DNA from: Ascaris suum
Lineage: Eukaryota > Nematoda > Chromadorea > Rhabditida > Ascarididae
Assembly: GCA_013433145.1 (NCBI GenBank)
Contig: CM024176.1
Location: forward strand, 9,782,520-9,846,519
Reading direction: 5' to 3'
DNA length: 64,000 nt
Part shown: one piece after another, positions 24,158-38,300 of the stretch
Numbering within the stretch: position 1 is the stretch's first letter
How the letters are laid out: each line of letters starts with the position of its first letter
Notes under the pieces: generated by a model
Database searches by the model: none
Told to the model about the DNA's origin: nothing
Seen by the model: the letters and a program-made list of their open reading frames with translations, nothing else
Program-made: the position numbers and the translations under genes

Positions 24158-25770
24158 CTTGTTACTCTATACAATATAAAACAACTCTCATACAATGGAG
24201 AATGGGCGATAGCGCAACGATAATATTTTTTATTGACTTATTTCTTAAGCAGAGGAAATACTGTGATGATGATCAATTTAAAATTTGTTTACGTCTTCCT
24301 TTAGATGTTAAGTGAGTCAATGCGAAAATTTCAGAAATTCACAACTTGTGACATATTAAAAGACGGCAAGGAAACTTGATTTTAGAATACAGATGAGTAA
24401 TAAATTCTATTCACAGAGTTAATTGTGGTCTGCTCATAAATTATCTTATCCACTTTTCTCGAAGTTTAGACACCAAGTGAAGTTATGCATTCATGAAATG
24501 AAAATTTTTCAGTGCCTTATAACTTCTGTTTGATATAATAGAGGTCATTAAATTCGGCCACTTTATTAACATATGCTTTCATTCACGAGACGAAATGATT
24601 CTCTAATGTTGTAATGTTGTTAATGATATCGGATATTCATCGCTCATGTTCTCAAGCAATAGTGATTAAAAAATTGCCTTTTCTGATGAACGAGGAAGAC
24701 ATTTTGTTCACGGAGTCACGCAATATCATATTTGCATTTTTTTTTTTGGAACGATCCCCAAGTTATATTTGCGAACGTCACTGAAGACGCAAAGAATCAT
24801 GTTGCAAGGGAATGAACTGCCCATCATGCATATACCATCTTCTTCTTCAATGCCTCACGACGCAAACGGAAGTAATAAACGGGAAAACTAACCGGTTTTG
24901 AACGGAAAGGATTCGAAAACCCTGGAAATATGACTGCTTTAGCTTTAGGGGAATTCGATGTACCATGTGCATATATCTATTCGCCAAATCCATACATGTA
25001 CAATCGAAGTAAAGCATCCTTCAGCATATGCCGGTATCACCTTTCGGAATAAGGGAAAATGAAATCAGGAACGGCATGAACTTCGGTTCTGGGGATGAAA
25101 GATTGGGACAGCGTTGCTTCTGTAAGCAGCAGCGAGCTTTGAAAGTAGATCTTAAGCTCAAAATACTGTTTGATGCCGACTGTGCATCAAGATCCCAGCA
25201 AAGACTGGTTAGCGATATCGTTGTTGTTGGATCCATGAGAACAATTTTTTCGACCAACAGTCACTCGAAGACAGTTCGAAGTTTCACTGCTTAAAAAGTA
25301 TGAATGCTGTTGTAAATGACAATATTAGAAGCGTTAGGGAGGATGAAAATGCATGAAGATTAATGAGGAAAAACGGGGTCCTCGATCATTGGATAACGCG
25401 CAGGTTTCAGCCCAATGGTAGTAGATGTCTTATTACTTTCTCTAGATTTGATGGTCTGTAATAGGAAATAACAGTATTTTGTTATGTTTTCGGCCAGAAT
25501 GCCTAAATTTGATGAAAATTTCTTGCGCGAAATTCCGAAGGCATCGAAAAAAAAGGAAACAAAATGGTGGAGAGGTAAACGTTTGCCATAAACCCATCCA
25601 GGATGTTGAAAAGAGAGGCTAGCCCAGGGGAAGAATATGAATAGGAACCTGTGGATTCCCCCAACACAGAGCTTTACGGTGTGCATGATATCATTATATA
25701 TCCATTCCTAGAGATGGCACATTTTGCTTTTCTTCTGAGACTGCCAAAGAACGACAGTGGATTTTCTCTG
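21212..25770. other. AT-rich stretch, no supportable gene
   Basis: Only chance-length frames are seen. The pair of overlapping frames at 25021-25294 (one on each strand) lies in a patch of higher GC but shows neither a domain nor linked exons. Confidence 0.4.
24120..24155. repeat. (TA)18 microsatellite
   Basis: Thirty-six bases of perfect TA dinucleotide repeat. Confidence 0.95.
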
Positions 25771-25776
25771 TTTATT
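25771..25776 (-). terminator. Poly(A) signal after the 25800-25997 candidate
   Basis: AATAAA on the minus strand, 23 nt after the TAA stop at 25800-25802. Confidence 0.4.
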
Positions 25777-25799
25777 GATAAGAGCTAATAATCCCAGCA

Positions 25800-25997
25800 T
25801 TAATACAGCATAAGGAATGCAACCACTGGTAATAGTGGTGACAGATGGCTGGCAATACTAATGATAGGAAGCATTATGTGGAGTAATGGAAAGTAGCTAC
25901 TGCTGGACGTAACGGTGTAGTCGTAGCTATCAGGTGATTCACTTGTGCAAGAGTAATAAGAAGTAGTAGCTTGGCGGAAAAGAATAAACACTACCAT
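25800..25997 (-). CDS. Candidate small secreted or membrane-anchored protein
   Basis: From ATG 25997 the frame gives 65 residues: a short hydrophobic start (MVVFILFRQATTS), a polar Ser/Tyr-rich middle (SYYSCTSESPDSYDY, then a TVTSSSS run) and a hydrophobic C-terminus ending LLPVVAFLMLY. This start-polar-tail layout recalls short GPI-anchored proteins, and a poly(A) signal follows at a normal distance. The frame is open further upstream to about 26033, so this may be a last exon rather than a whole gene. It has a single cysteine and no recognised domain. Chance remains a real alternative. Confidence 0.3.
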   Translation of the reverse strand: MVVFILFRQATTSYYSCTSESPDSYDYTVTSSSSYFPLLHIMLPIISIASHLSPLLPVVAFLMLY

Positions 25998-26687
25998 TAG
26001 CGACACTTGCCATAACCAATGCAATTCAATTTTTCAATTTTCCATATGTAGAAGCCGCTTAGAACCGAGAAGCATCACTGACAAAGGCAACCACTATTAC
26101 AGGTAAACATATACAGGTAAATTGTCAGATGATATTATGTATAACTTTCAGTGGCGCTAGTCTGTGGAATCAGAAGTTCGTGATGATGATAATAAGTGAG
26201 GTAAGAGGTAATATTGCGCAAGATAAAGTATTGTGATAACTACCAGCGATGGCAGGCGTAAAACAGTACTTTATAAAATGAGGGATAGGTAGGCAATACT
26301 GCTACTCCGAAAGGTCAAAGCACTGGTAGGTGGAGAAGTATGAAGTGCTTATGATATCTCGGCGATTACTTCCTCTAACAGATTTGTCGTAGTAATCTGT
26401 TCGTGGAGAAGCATTTCGCGTTGAAAATTGTTCGAAGAGGGCGACTTCTTCCAGTGCAGGAGAACGTCTTTCGGATAAATACCCTAAGAGAGCAGCCTTC
26501 GGCGAGGAAGGCGAGAAGCGGAGACTACGCGGTTACATGTTCTTGGCTGTTTGCGAAGAACGTGTTGGCTGTTAATTAATTATCCCCGGTCATGCTCACT
26601 TTTTTTCCGTCCAGTCTCCTGCTCCGGTCTCTTTGCTCCGCTGCTCTTCACCTCAGTCTTTCTAGCGCACCGAGCGTTATTGAAATC

Positions 26688-26704
26688 GTGAGTTCGAATC
26701 GCAC
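26688..26704 (+). other. tRNA T-arm / B-box-like sequence
   Basis: GTGAGTTCGAATCGCAC has a 7-nt TTCGAAT loop and a five-base-pair stem with one mismatch, as in the internal B box of tRNA genes. No acceptor stem or properly spaced D arm surrounds it, so it is not a working tRNA gene. It could be the promoter remnant of a tRNA-derived SINE. A perfect 7-bp hairpin (711-729 of the 26 kb block) follows at once. Confidence 0.35.
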
Positions 26705-26710
26705 AGCAAT

Positions 26711-26729
26711 CATAAGCTTTCGGCTTATG
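26711..26729. repeat. Perfect 7-bp hairpin
   Basis: CATAAGC and GCTTATG are paired around a TTTCG loop, 6 nt after the T-arm-like element. The meaning is unknown. Confidence 0.6.
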
Positions 26730-29700
26730 TGCTACCTCCCCTCCCTCACGCTATAGGAGCCAGATAAGCTAGAATCCGCCTATGAACTAGCTAAAGCAGA
26801 CTGAACACTCGATCCTCATCATCCATTCATCGTCGAGAAGGATGTCAACGAATTATCGGCTGCAGCAGAGGCATCGAATGACTGCGCCTGCTTTGGCGGA
26901 CCACAGCAACTTCTGTTTGTCGGCGCGTTGACTCTGGCAGCAGTTCAACCGCGGACAAGACATAAATTGGTTCAACAGGAAAGAGGAGAATTTCTAGCGA
27001 GTATCGAAGCAAGAGTCAGTCTAGCCAACCTCATCGGCTGTTGACGTCGAGTTGGAGATGCGGCCATCCGCAGTTCGATTGCCGTTCACAGATTCTCCCA
27101 TTGCATGCTACAATCACAGATATTTCCATTCACAACCTGGATAGCAGCTGAACCCCTCTCGTCGTACAAATATTTCCAATTTGCTCGCCATCATGCACAT
27201 GCGGCAGATGTTTCCGGTGTTAGCATTCAATGAAGTGAGTGCTCTCTAGCGCCTCCTTGGCATTCAACGCTTTCTTTGTCAAACCTTCACGCTGCATGTG
27301 CATACAAAAATGCGCGACACAATGAAGAAGAATTAAACTAGAGCGGACGAATGTTAGTTCATACATGCCAAAAGTGCTAAATTCACTAATCGATGAAGTG
27401 TCACAAATTGTAACTCCGAATTCGGTCTTATTCGAACCAATAGAATGTATCTCCTCTCCACTCTTCCCTCATTCCCCCAATTGGGCTATATTTTGAGTCG
27501 CTGTTCCATAATTTCTCGTGCTCTAGCGCATAAAATAGTAACTGTGCCCATGGAACTCAAGACAGCCATCTTACTCCGTCCAAAGAAACTGAATTTTTTC
27601 CCTTATGGGTTTTCACTTATGAAACGCCTGTTCCAACCTTCTAAAATATCGCTTATTTGCGAACAGATAACTAAATCATTCATTCACACTGCTCTTAACA
27701 TAACGACTAGAAAATGTTAATTTACAGTTACTTTCGAGCTGAACGTTAATACTCCCGGCAAATGGTGAGAGGTAACTCAGAAAGATGCACTTCTCCATGG
27801 AAATTTTATTCTTTGGCTAACAATGCGAACTGAAACTTTTTCGAACATTCAAAAAATTGCTGGAAAATTGAGCCTCAAGGATTAAAGCATCCACTTGCCA
27901 GGATTTGACTGGCGAGGTAAACAAACTCAAGTTTCTCTGAGGCTAATGGAGCAAAACGAAAAAATTGATGCCTACAAAGAAACTTCACTTCTTTCTACTG
28001 CTTGCTATGCTCCTGCGCAAATCTATTTTGCAAGCTGACGTCATCTTTACATAACTATCTCTCTATTCTTCGACTTCAAATCGGGAACCTCTAAATTTAG
28101 AGTCATTAAATTTAATGTGCACACTGTGTGTCATCGATGCATCTCCCGTATCAAACTTCACTTGATTCATCAACGTCAAACGAGATTATAGATGTTTTGC
28201 TAAGATTAAGGAATTTGATGGAATTTAGGAGCAGCTAGACTTGCATTTTTTTTAGAGATTAGCGCACATGAAAAGAAAACCTTCTGCGGAAGAACGATGT
28301 AAACATCCGAATCAATTCAAATATGCAGAGGATATTTTGCGGGAATTCACTGGCAACTCATGAAACTCGTCGAAAAGTTGAGCGGAATGTAAATATGGGC
28401 ATACTGCCATTGCTCCGGCATGCATCTCCACTTATGGGTTCCCCAATATGAAGGTAAAGGTCAAATTCCGTATGTCAATTCTTGATTTACTGCCTTTCAT
28501 TTTCATTAACCGTCATCGCTGTTCATTGTCTTTCATGAAACATAACAAACTTCATCGCTCCTTGCGTGCAACGATCAACGACCGGAGATTGTTTCCGTCG
28601 TGCATCCGCATCGGCGTTCAATGAATATGAGAGGAAAATCACTATGACGATTCGTAGCGACGATGATGTTCTGAGATAAGAAAACCAAACATCCATCGTA
28701 AACAATAAACAGTAGCCATACATCCGTGTGAGTTTGCGCAACAGCTGTTAAAGGTGCATTGAGGAGTTAAGTTTCTTGTACAGTTGAAAACTTTAGTTAG
28801 TTATATCCAGTATTTAAAACAAGAGTTTCATTGAATATATATTACATGAAAGCAAAATGTAAGATGAAAGAAATTTACCTCCACCGACGGAAGACAAATA
28901 GATGAGGACGGTGAAGAACGTTGCACCACACCAGTCAGTAGAAGTATTTTAGAAGCAATAGCTCATTTGTTATTTTTGGTTGATCAAAACTTTGCGTTTT
29001 TTTTTGCAAATTTTTGCTCATAGCTTCTTGTCATTAATGAATGTATTACAGCGTGTATTACAATGAATGTATTATAGCGTTTATATTCGAAATGAAGTGC
29101 ACTGATAGGAATGCAGAAATAGGCGCAAACAATTGTAGTGACAACGTGACATTTTACCTCGCACGAGAACCACTTCCGACATTTCCCCTTCTCACTGCTT
29201 TCCGATATCAGTACAGCACCATTCAAATGTGCTCCTGTCTATCGGGAATCGTGGAAGAAATGTCTCCGCCCTCAACCACTATTTCAGCCATTAAATCGAA
29301 ATAGGTAACCAATATAAAAATGAAATCAGTATATACATCATGTAGATTACATTCTCAAAAACTCTATCCTCTCGAAGATCTTAGAAATCCTGTGTGGCTG
29401 TGCTGAAATATAGGGCTTTGAAATATGGGGCTGCAATTTACTAATAGACGTTTAATGATTATGTTCTCGGAATAATGTGTACTGATCAAAAATATTTCAT
29501 TCATAACATAGGATCCGCTTATCTAACCGTTGTTCGATGGGATAAGCAGAGCGATTATTGAAGTATAAAAAACTGCAAACGGTTCGACAACGGCATTTTA
29601 CGCAAATAAATCTTAACGAGCTACATCATATATGACAGAACCGAGGCAATGCACTTAACAACTCATGGATCTAAAACGAAGATGCTTATGTATAAAACTG

Positions 29701-31769
29701 TCTTCTCTGTTAGTCGAAACAAGACGAAACGAGCTTTACTTAAGGCGAGCAATTTTGCAGCAATTATAAGTGATACGAGTCGATGAATCGTAACATACAT
29801 GGCAACTTTCTTCCACAATTTCTAAAATCATAAACATTCAGCACACTTCAAAATCTTCATTCTTCATAACGCATTTGATTTCTGTTCTATTCTTACCTTA
29901 CTAGTATATAAGATAGTATGCTATAAATGCTCCCATATTGCATATCATTGATTTCATGAAAACGTCCAAGAAACTTTTATGTATAATACCACTCATCCAA
30001 TCTTAATTCTTCGGAATTTTGCTATAAAAAGAAAAGAACCTACATGAGTTAAAACGCTCTTATGGTCGTTTTATGCATATTCCCCGTTATTTATAATATG
30101 GCTTCACTCGAAAGTTTCATATGTTTTAACGTTCGTGAAAGTTTGATTATATCAGCAAAAAGTTGACACGCGAAATGCGGTAGCTTCATTTATAAGCATA
30201 AATAGTTTTTTTTTCTCGATGCAATCAATGAAATGTTTCAGAAAAATAGATGGCGAATAGAACATCTTATATATTTACCTTTTTGGACTGCTTCTCCATT
30301 TCTTATGTTAGTTCATAATCGATGCATTGCTTCAGTTTAATGAAAATCCCTAAAATAGTTTCATAGAATATATTCTCGGTCACGCACTATCCTTACGTCT
30401 ATTCATGGAATCGAAAGTGATTTGAGTTTTTTTCTTGCGTATGAAAAAAAAAAGGCAACCGACTGTAAAAGCTTAGGCCGCAAATGAGAGCTTTGCTAGC
30501 GTATTTAAAGTACGAAGTCAGCAATTCACACATTACCTTCATTCCTCTATTATGAAAGATACGTATTAAATTCTTATTGAGGATATAGTTATCCTCTCAT
30601 CTCTAAATGTATTTTGCATATTTTCTTCTTTGCCTACTTTAATGCACAATGTTTTATTTTGCGTTGTTATATTTTCATTCCAATTGAGCGAACGAAACAC
30701 ATTTATAGGCTTCAAGGCGAAATAGATTTGCAAATATTGTGACGTTTTTGAGCGTCAACAACTCAGCTGAACTTGAGTGACCGTTAGAGGGTTATCCAAT
30801 TGTGTTAACTATATCAACTAAATTTTTACGCCTCATTCTACATTCTTCGAGAGTTGAAAGTGCGCGCAACAGACAAGAGTGCATTCATACTTACACCTAT
30901 ATGCAAATTAAAATGCTCCTCATTGCCCATTTCATATTTTTGCAATCATTCATATCAGGACATTCGAAGTCGTACTGAAAACTTATGTTGTTTCAGTTTC
31001 ATTCTAAGTATATAGGAGCTTAATTAAAATGAGTTGATGTAGTGGTGGTGCTCGCACTCATACGAAAAATCTGTTTTTATTTAAGTCATGCGTCATTAAT
31101 TGAATCCTCGAAATGAACTCAATTATTCCTGAAAAACATGACAAAGTTCAAATAATTAAGTCATTCGCTCCTATCTTGTAAAAATTTGCTATGCTCTTCT
31201 TCTATATTCAGTACCTCCACCAAAGAATTCTACTTTTCCCTTACGATTTGTGGCAACTTTCAAATTCAATGAGTAGAATATTTTCACAAGGTGTTCTATA
31301 TTTTTTCCTTTCTTTATCACCTGAAATTTGCATCACAATTAAGTTAAAGCCTATGAGCATTATTGCGCCACAGAACGAATGAAACAACCTGCTTCTAATC
31401 TTAAACGCTAGTTCCTGATTTTTATTAGAAGTTCTCAGAAATTTACTAAAACATTAAAAAGTGCACAGATTCAGCAATATGTAGCAATTAAATTAATCGG
31501 CATGTACTATAATCTTTCGTTGTTGACCGATAGAAAACGCCGGCAAAACGGGCATTGCCGAAACTGCTGCATATCTGCGATAGACCCTATTAAGTGATGC
31601 AAAGCCGAATTCCGCTAAACGAGCACCTATTCCTTAGTGCATCCATGCCGATCGTTGAGTGCTGTATGTCTGATGCGCATACGAATTCAATCGGCTTTCT
31701 CGTTATGCACTACATTTAATGTGTTTCATTTTATTTCTCATAATTTCTATGCAGTATTATGCATTTGAA

Positions 31770-31815
31770 CGGAGAAGGGGGAAGGAGGAGGAGAGGACGA
31801 AGGAGGATATAGGAG
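31770..31815. repeat. Purine-rich (GGA-rich) tract
   Basis: Nearly uninterrupted GGAGAAGGGGGAAGGAGGAG-type sequence on the plus strand. It is low in complexity and has no coding frame. Confidence 0.7.
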
Positions 31816-33806
31816 TGGATATATTTGTGCGCTTATTTAGTGATGACAGCGTCGACTATATTGCGAGAAGAAAGTATTAATTTAATTTTTTTTGAGCCAG
31901 TTCAGAGCTTATGAGATCGCTGAGCTTCTATAAGTGATGGAGATTTTTTTTTCGTCTGAAAATGTTTATTTCTAGGAGAGTTATGCTTTAGGGGTAAATC
32001 CAAAATGAGCTCTAGCATATCTTCGCACTTTAAATGTTATTATCTGCATTTATGAAGCGTTAATAATCATGCATTTTCCATCAGAATTAGTATCTACTTA
32101 TTAAAACCTGAGCTTTATGGTACTTTTCTTCGCCATGAATAAGCATGATCATTTTATCATACGGCCACTAGCTGTTGAATAACACTGCATGCGGTAACGT
32201 CCCTTAGGGGTATATTTTCTTTTCTTGAGGAATTTTAATCGGCTCTATCCACTTGCACGATACGAATTATCCACTCTCATCATGAAAGTCCCTTAATTGA
32301 AGAAATGCGTTTTGGTGATATATCTTTGACGTTATTGGTACTTTGCACGTTTTTTTCCGGCAATTTTGAAGAATTGTGGCTATGAATAGATGTTATTATT
32401 GGATCTTTGCATTTAAAAAAAAACATTCGTGCAAATATTTGCATCATGTTTCAAATTATATGTACACATTTATTCTAGTGGAATGGTGTAATTTATAAAC
32501 CTGGACGTCATATTATAATTTTTTAGCGAATCAAATACACCAAAATAAGAATAATGCAGCTATAGTTGAAGAATTTTTAACCAAAAATTTCCACTAATTC
32601 GACTTTTACTCGGAAAATAATTTCAAAAAATTATTGAAATAATTCGTTTCGTTTTTTTTTCTTCATATTTAAAAATGATTGAATTTTTAATCAGTGAAAT
32701 TTTTTGAACGTTAATCCATTTTATTAATTTCTTTTTTGTTTTTTGTTTTTTTTTTTTGAAAATTATTATTTGAAATTTTCAATGATTTAATTTATTTCCT
32801 ATGGTTAAAATTTGCTAATAATTGAAATAATTTGTGTTGATCATTTTCTCTAGCATGAACTTAAAATTTCACATGGAAAAACTACTTTTCGTTACGTCAT
32901 TTCTTGCTTGAATTACATTTTTGCAATATAATTGAAAATAGCCAGCATTAAATTTACATAAAGCGGATATAATTTCCATCTCTTTCTGGTTTCGGTCGAC
33001 TATATATTATCTACTAACGTACGTAGGCGTTTAAGACGAGAAATGAAAGTAAATATTAGGTCCAACTCATGTGATGTCTAGAAGCACTTTCATAAGAAAG
33101 CAATTTCGTTATCCGGTGACATTCGAATATGACAACAAATACTATGTAGCAAAAAAATTTCTCGAATGCGAATAATTCATGCAGAAAGCGAATATTCTTC
33201 TGCCCTCAACGGATTCTACCGAATAAAAAAATCATTATGAGGGCATAAACAGTGATATTTTGAGAAATATTTGCTAATGACGAACGGTTTTTTATGAGCA
33301 TCTTTTAAGACTCGTAGAAGGAATTAGTATGGTGCAATTTCGTCAGGAGATATCCTGATAGATATTGCTATTTGAAGGAACATTGAGATTATTTATAATC
33401 ATAGCTCATTTCATTTTTTATCATTCGTAAAGACGTAGTTGTTATTCCATAGATAGCCGAAATTATTCCTCTTCGAAAGTTCTACACATGAAATTAGTGT
33501 AAACGTCCCGTCATCCTAATCACGCCATAACGAGCGAACATTTCATTGAATTGTAACTGTTCGTGCTAGATTGCGACAACAATAAAATAAACGAATTCCT
33601 TCAAGAAAAAGCTTCCATCGTTTTTTGAATAACGCGCTTCCTGATTTATCCTCACTCGTCGTTGCTGATTCTTATCTTCTTCATCGTTTATTTTTTTGTG
33701 GAAAAATTCTATTTGCATCGATTATTGCTATCCATTGTTCACTGTAACTTTCGTCGTTTATGATGTTTTCACATTAGTGTTGCTGAAATTCTGTAAAGCG
33801 TAGATG

Positions 33807-33898
33807 TTTCCATAATTTCACGCTTTAAAATGTTCTATTAACATACACTTGTATGCAACGATGATATTGTTTTCCATAATTTCACGCTTGTATGCAAC
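33807..33898. repeat. Local direct duplication
   Basis: TTTCCATAATTTCACGCTT occurs at 33807-33825 and again at 33871-33889. CTTGTATGCAAC occurs at 33848-33859 and 33887-33898. A related gatgatattgttt / ggtgatattgttt pair follows each of the latter. Two overlapping small duplications are the simplest reading. Confidence 0.7.
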
Positions 33899-35340
33899 TA
33901 TACAACGGTGATATTGTTTGCCTATATGCATCTGTGCAATTGTTTTAATTTGGAAGCCAAAAATGCAAATGTTAGGAAATTTGCTGGATGAAATTTAGAC
34001 AAAACTTCGACCAGATGGTTCATAGGCATTTCAGCATACATAAAATGTAAATTAAATTTTTGATACAGCTTAATTCATATCTTTACCTGTCGCGTGACGT
34101 TTCGTAGTCAGTAGCATTGAAGCGACTAAACTATCCCAAATTTTGGTACTATTTGATCTTTAGATACAAACTTATTCCAACTAGTAGTTCATCATCTGGC
34201 ACATAACAGAACAGTTTAATCTGAACGCCAGTATCCGGAAAGCGCATATCATACGAGTTCCGGTTAAAATCTCTTCCACTTGTACTAATTCTGATCGTAG
34301 CCGATTCCATTTTGGACATTTTATTACCGTCACAAACAATTCCCCACTTTAAAATTTACTTTTCTTAGAACGCATCTGAGCAATGCGTCGGCTATCCCGA
34401 AATATAACTCCTCTTAGCAGTAATTAAATATGAAAAAGAAAATATCGAAATTGACATTTTTCAGTGTTTCAATATTTCCACTGAGAGAATTTTTTTTTTC
34501 AGCAAAACTTGCACTTACTGCTTTTTTTTTTGCTCATCGTTTTCTCAACTCATTATAGACGGATGTCAACGATAATAAGGGGAATACGACTTCAACGCCT
34601 CATTTCATTAAATTCAAATTTTCTCTTTCTTCTAATGCTTGTTCACCACTATAATACAATAAAAGATGAATAAATACGAAGAATATGACACTTTCGCCAT
34701 CGATCTTATCGCCAACTGTAAAAAAAAAAGTTATATATTTCGTTCATAATAGGAAATATTTGGAACGAAAATTTTTATAATAAATACCTAATGAAACCTA
34801 TTTTGTGTTTTCCTTTCATATTCTCATAAATCTCTCGTCTATGCCGTATAATGCCAAGCGTTTCACAAGATTTCATGGAAATTTCTTTCTCTGCAATTCA
34901 TGAGCCTATATTCACCCAGCAAACTTTAGCTTATTCATCCCAATACTTCGCATCCATAAGTTTCTTACCACCTAGTTAAGCGTCTAGAAGTCATGGAAAG
35001 AGACGAGAAGAATTGGAAGGAAGTGATGGCGCAGCACTTTACGAATAGGGTGTTCTGATTACAAAAATAAAGCTGAATACTGTCTACAGCGCTGCTAAAA
35101 AGTTGCTTATTTCCTCGCCTTTAAATTTCTGCTTTCTATTTTTTACTGCTTATTTTTCTTCAATTCATTCTTCTAATTCTTTTTTCTCTTCTACATTTTT
35201 ACTTATTTTTCTTTAATTCTTTATATTCGCTTTACTTCCCACAGAAATATTATAGGTATATTTGTTTCCTCGTTTTATTTGCTACTGTAGCTTAATATCG
35301 CTTGCTCGAATTCTAGAATTAGACTCAAACGACCATAGGT

Positions 35341-35355
35341 GGGGGGGGGGGGGGG
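35341..35355. repeat. Homopolymer run, G15
   Basis: Fifteen consecutive G in AT-rich DNA. Confidence 0.9.
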
Positions 35356-38300
35356 TTAATGAGTACATCGACTGCTAGGTACAAATACCGCTGTGCTTAA
35401 TGCTCAAACTGAAGCACTTTTGTGCTGATATCTCCTCAAACGATTGAACGCTCATATTTTCAACTTTGCACGTCATATTGTAAATTTTCATGCTTTATTT
35501 TATGGTCATTAATGATCATGAAGTTTTCTTCAATTCGTTGAAGCAAATCTTTCTAATGATATGCGATTTTGCAGTCTTATTTCAATGCGTTCCATTTAGA
35601 TATATTGAATCAATCGAGCAAATGCTTCGATGCAGTTTTTAGCGACCTGCAAATTGCGACATTTAAGAAAATGTGCATTGGACCATAAGTGCTAGAGCTA
35701 GGTCACCTGAATACCAAAGGAGAGAAATGCAAACTCCAACGAAAAGCAGTATGCTTGCTGTAGCATGTAGGTAAGTAAAAACAATACGATTCACAAATTT
35801 TCACACATTCGTATGGAAAAGAGAATGAATACTTATGGAATGGTATATGGTCTATGAATGCAGTAATCTTAGTACAACGTTTTTACAACCCTATTCATTG
35901 GTAAAATTGCGCATATCGCGTAGAGTTGTTCGTCGAAATTGTTCTGATGGAATCGCATGAATCTTGTAGCCAATTCACAGCTATTGTTCATTTAATGTGC
36001 GGAAAAAATCTGATCATATTTGAATATGGGAATATTTTATACCTTAAGCGTGAATATTTGACAAGCACAACGCTCACGTAAATAAAGAGAGATAGATTCG
36101 TTTTGCATTTCATCAGTGGCCATATCCAATAATATCGCAACTGTGAATCAATTCATGTGCATAGATTTAAACGTTGGCGTGCACAAATTTCCTCCGCCGA
36201 AGGGCTATTCATGTCTACGATATGAATTTAAACATGAAACGACTTGGCTATTCGATGAATTCCATCAGAAAAATTCAACCATCAATTTGTCGATGATTGA
36301 TTGGAGCATTTATTAATCGGAACATGAATTGAGTCGTGTAAAACATAGATCACAGATTCTTCAATGCGTCGGATAGAAAAAAATGCTACTTCATTAGCTC
36401 CATCTGACATAAGTTCCTCTCATGCAAATCGATATTTTGTTTCATCTCTCATCACTTTTAGCGAACAAAATTTTCATGCAATGAACGAAAGTAGCTCTTC
36501 TGAGTCTCATCCAGTAGTAAAATCACGTTGGGCCTATTAGTTGCGTCTTTTGATGAGTTCCTGACGATGGCGTATACCCGTAAACATAAAGCAATCTCAT
36601 TTCATAGGATTCACGCATAATTCCAATGCGGCATATTTAGAGACGTTCATCAAGCGACTCCCCAGGGCCCTATGACTGATTCAACGGACGTACGAATCTT
36701 CTGGAACCTGACCGCACTGAAGCGGGCTACCCACGCAATCTTTTAAAAAGGGACGGAAAGAAGAGGTGTGCTGATAACAGCTTTACTATCCAAAAATTGC
36801 CCTCGTATTTTCCATCTGGCAAGCCAATATCGTCTAAATGTCATATCAGCTTTTTGCCGCAACGTCCATGAAGCTTTTATTGCGAGTAACAATTGTTTAC
36901 ATTATCAACTAAGTATCGTCACGATTAAATATGAATGAAATTGTAGTAAAGCTTCGATTGAATGAGTTGATGGTCGACGAAAAATATAAAGCGAATTGTT
37001 GCTTATTCACCAACTATGAGTGACTTTCTTCGAATCGCTCAATCTCCCGAGCTGTACGGAGGGATCTGTACTTTTTTGCTTAGTTTCTTCCGTCAGAATT
37101 TCTGCTCTTTTGAGAACTTAAGGAGATTTTATTTTCCGGTTGTTAGCGAGAAAAATTAATGGATAAGTGGATAATTTATGATTTCAAAACTGTTTAGTGT
37201 CGCTCTCCTAATGCGGAACTTTTCGCACGCTTTTTCCATCTCACAAAATCAGAAATCACAACTTTCGCGTTGTGCCCTTTCATAACAAACGTAAAAGCGA
37301 CGATAAAGTTCAATCTGTTGCCATAATGTCGATGCCGATCTTCGTCTTATTCTCGATCGTTTGTGTCATTAAATTCAGATAAATTTATGCGGAAGAGCAC
37401 GAAGATTTGCCTCATTAATTCAAGTATTTGCCATGTCTGTTTATTCGTTTCAACACTTACGTAATGAGTTACGAGTCTCTTCCACTCTTAGAGATATCTC
37501 TTCAACTGTACTAATTTCTTTACCGCTCGAGTAATTTTGTTGTCTTTCTTCGTCTGCGTTTCAATTCAAACGTTCTTCCTCAAAGAAAGATTTCCACCGA
37601 AGCTATTTTATGTATTTTTAAATTCATCTCCTCTTCAGATCATTCTCTTTCTGTGGATGTAAAATTCAACGCTACTTCTTTTCATATACTTAGAAGATTT
37701 TAGCCGCATATCAAATAAACTTTTTTCGAATCTTTCAGTTTTGAATTATTTTTGAAAAGAATTTTCATGAAAGAAAAACGTTTACTAAAAAAAAATGCTG
37801 TCATCTAAGATAAGTTGTCAAGCATCAACGGTTCAGTAACATTGGCGCCAGGCGCCAGGCTCTCTACGGCTTTCAGCCGCCTCTAAACCAAACACTGGGG
37901 ACGGAAATATGCTGCCCTGAAAACGTGGATTTTGCTGCGAAAAAAAAAATCGATTTCCGTGCACAGTGAAAGAACATTTCATCATAAAGGAAAAATTATC
38001 CATGTTTTTTTTCCAAGCGTTTCCACGAAAGCTTGCTGCCGATGTGTCTTTACGAGCCAACTGACACGAATTATGAGGGAATGTAGAGGCCATTCTATAA
38101 CAATAATATAGCTTTATTTCATTGATATTTTTATTCATCATGCGAAGCTTACCTCAGATGATTCTGGTAACAGGATTTTTCCCCAAAACTGAGGCCATGG
38201 TCGTATGAGGAAATTGATAAGAAAAAAGTTCACACAGATTAGTACAATGTAATGAAATATTTTCAAAAATTCTTTGTTTTGCTTAGCAAGGAGAGGTCGA

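Larger units (their letters stand above)
26382..27234 (+). other. GC-rich island with protein-like frames and splice-like borders
   Basis: This block stands out from its AT-rich surroundings by much higher GC. Three plus-strand frames read like protein but have no usable start. 26382-26579 (65 residues, after ctctaacag) contains RRGRLLPVQENVFRINTLRE. 26805-27044 (79 residues) contains ACFGGPQQLLFVGALTLAAV. 27145-27234 (30 residues) has an acceptor-like gatag and a strong donor, GAA|gtgagtg, and contains NLLAIMHMRQMFPVLAFNE. Their phases do not join into one gene as they stand. A decayed gene, exons of an unfinished model, or a retroelement fragment (given the tRNA-like element inside) are all possible. 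I recognise no domain. Confidence 0.3.

Noticed and set aside
25021..25294. Overlapping plus and minus frames in a GC-richer patch
   Set aside because: No domain or splice linkage; two mirror frames in one patch are more likely a composition effect.
26634..26710. tRNA gene around the TTCGAAT loop
   Set aside because: No acceptor stem, no properly spaced D arm and no anticodon arm could be folded.
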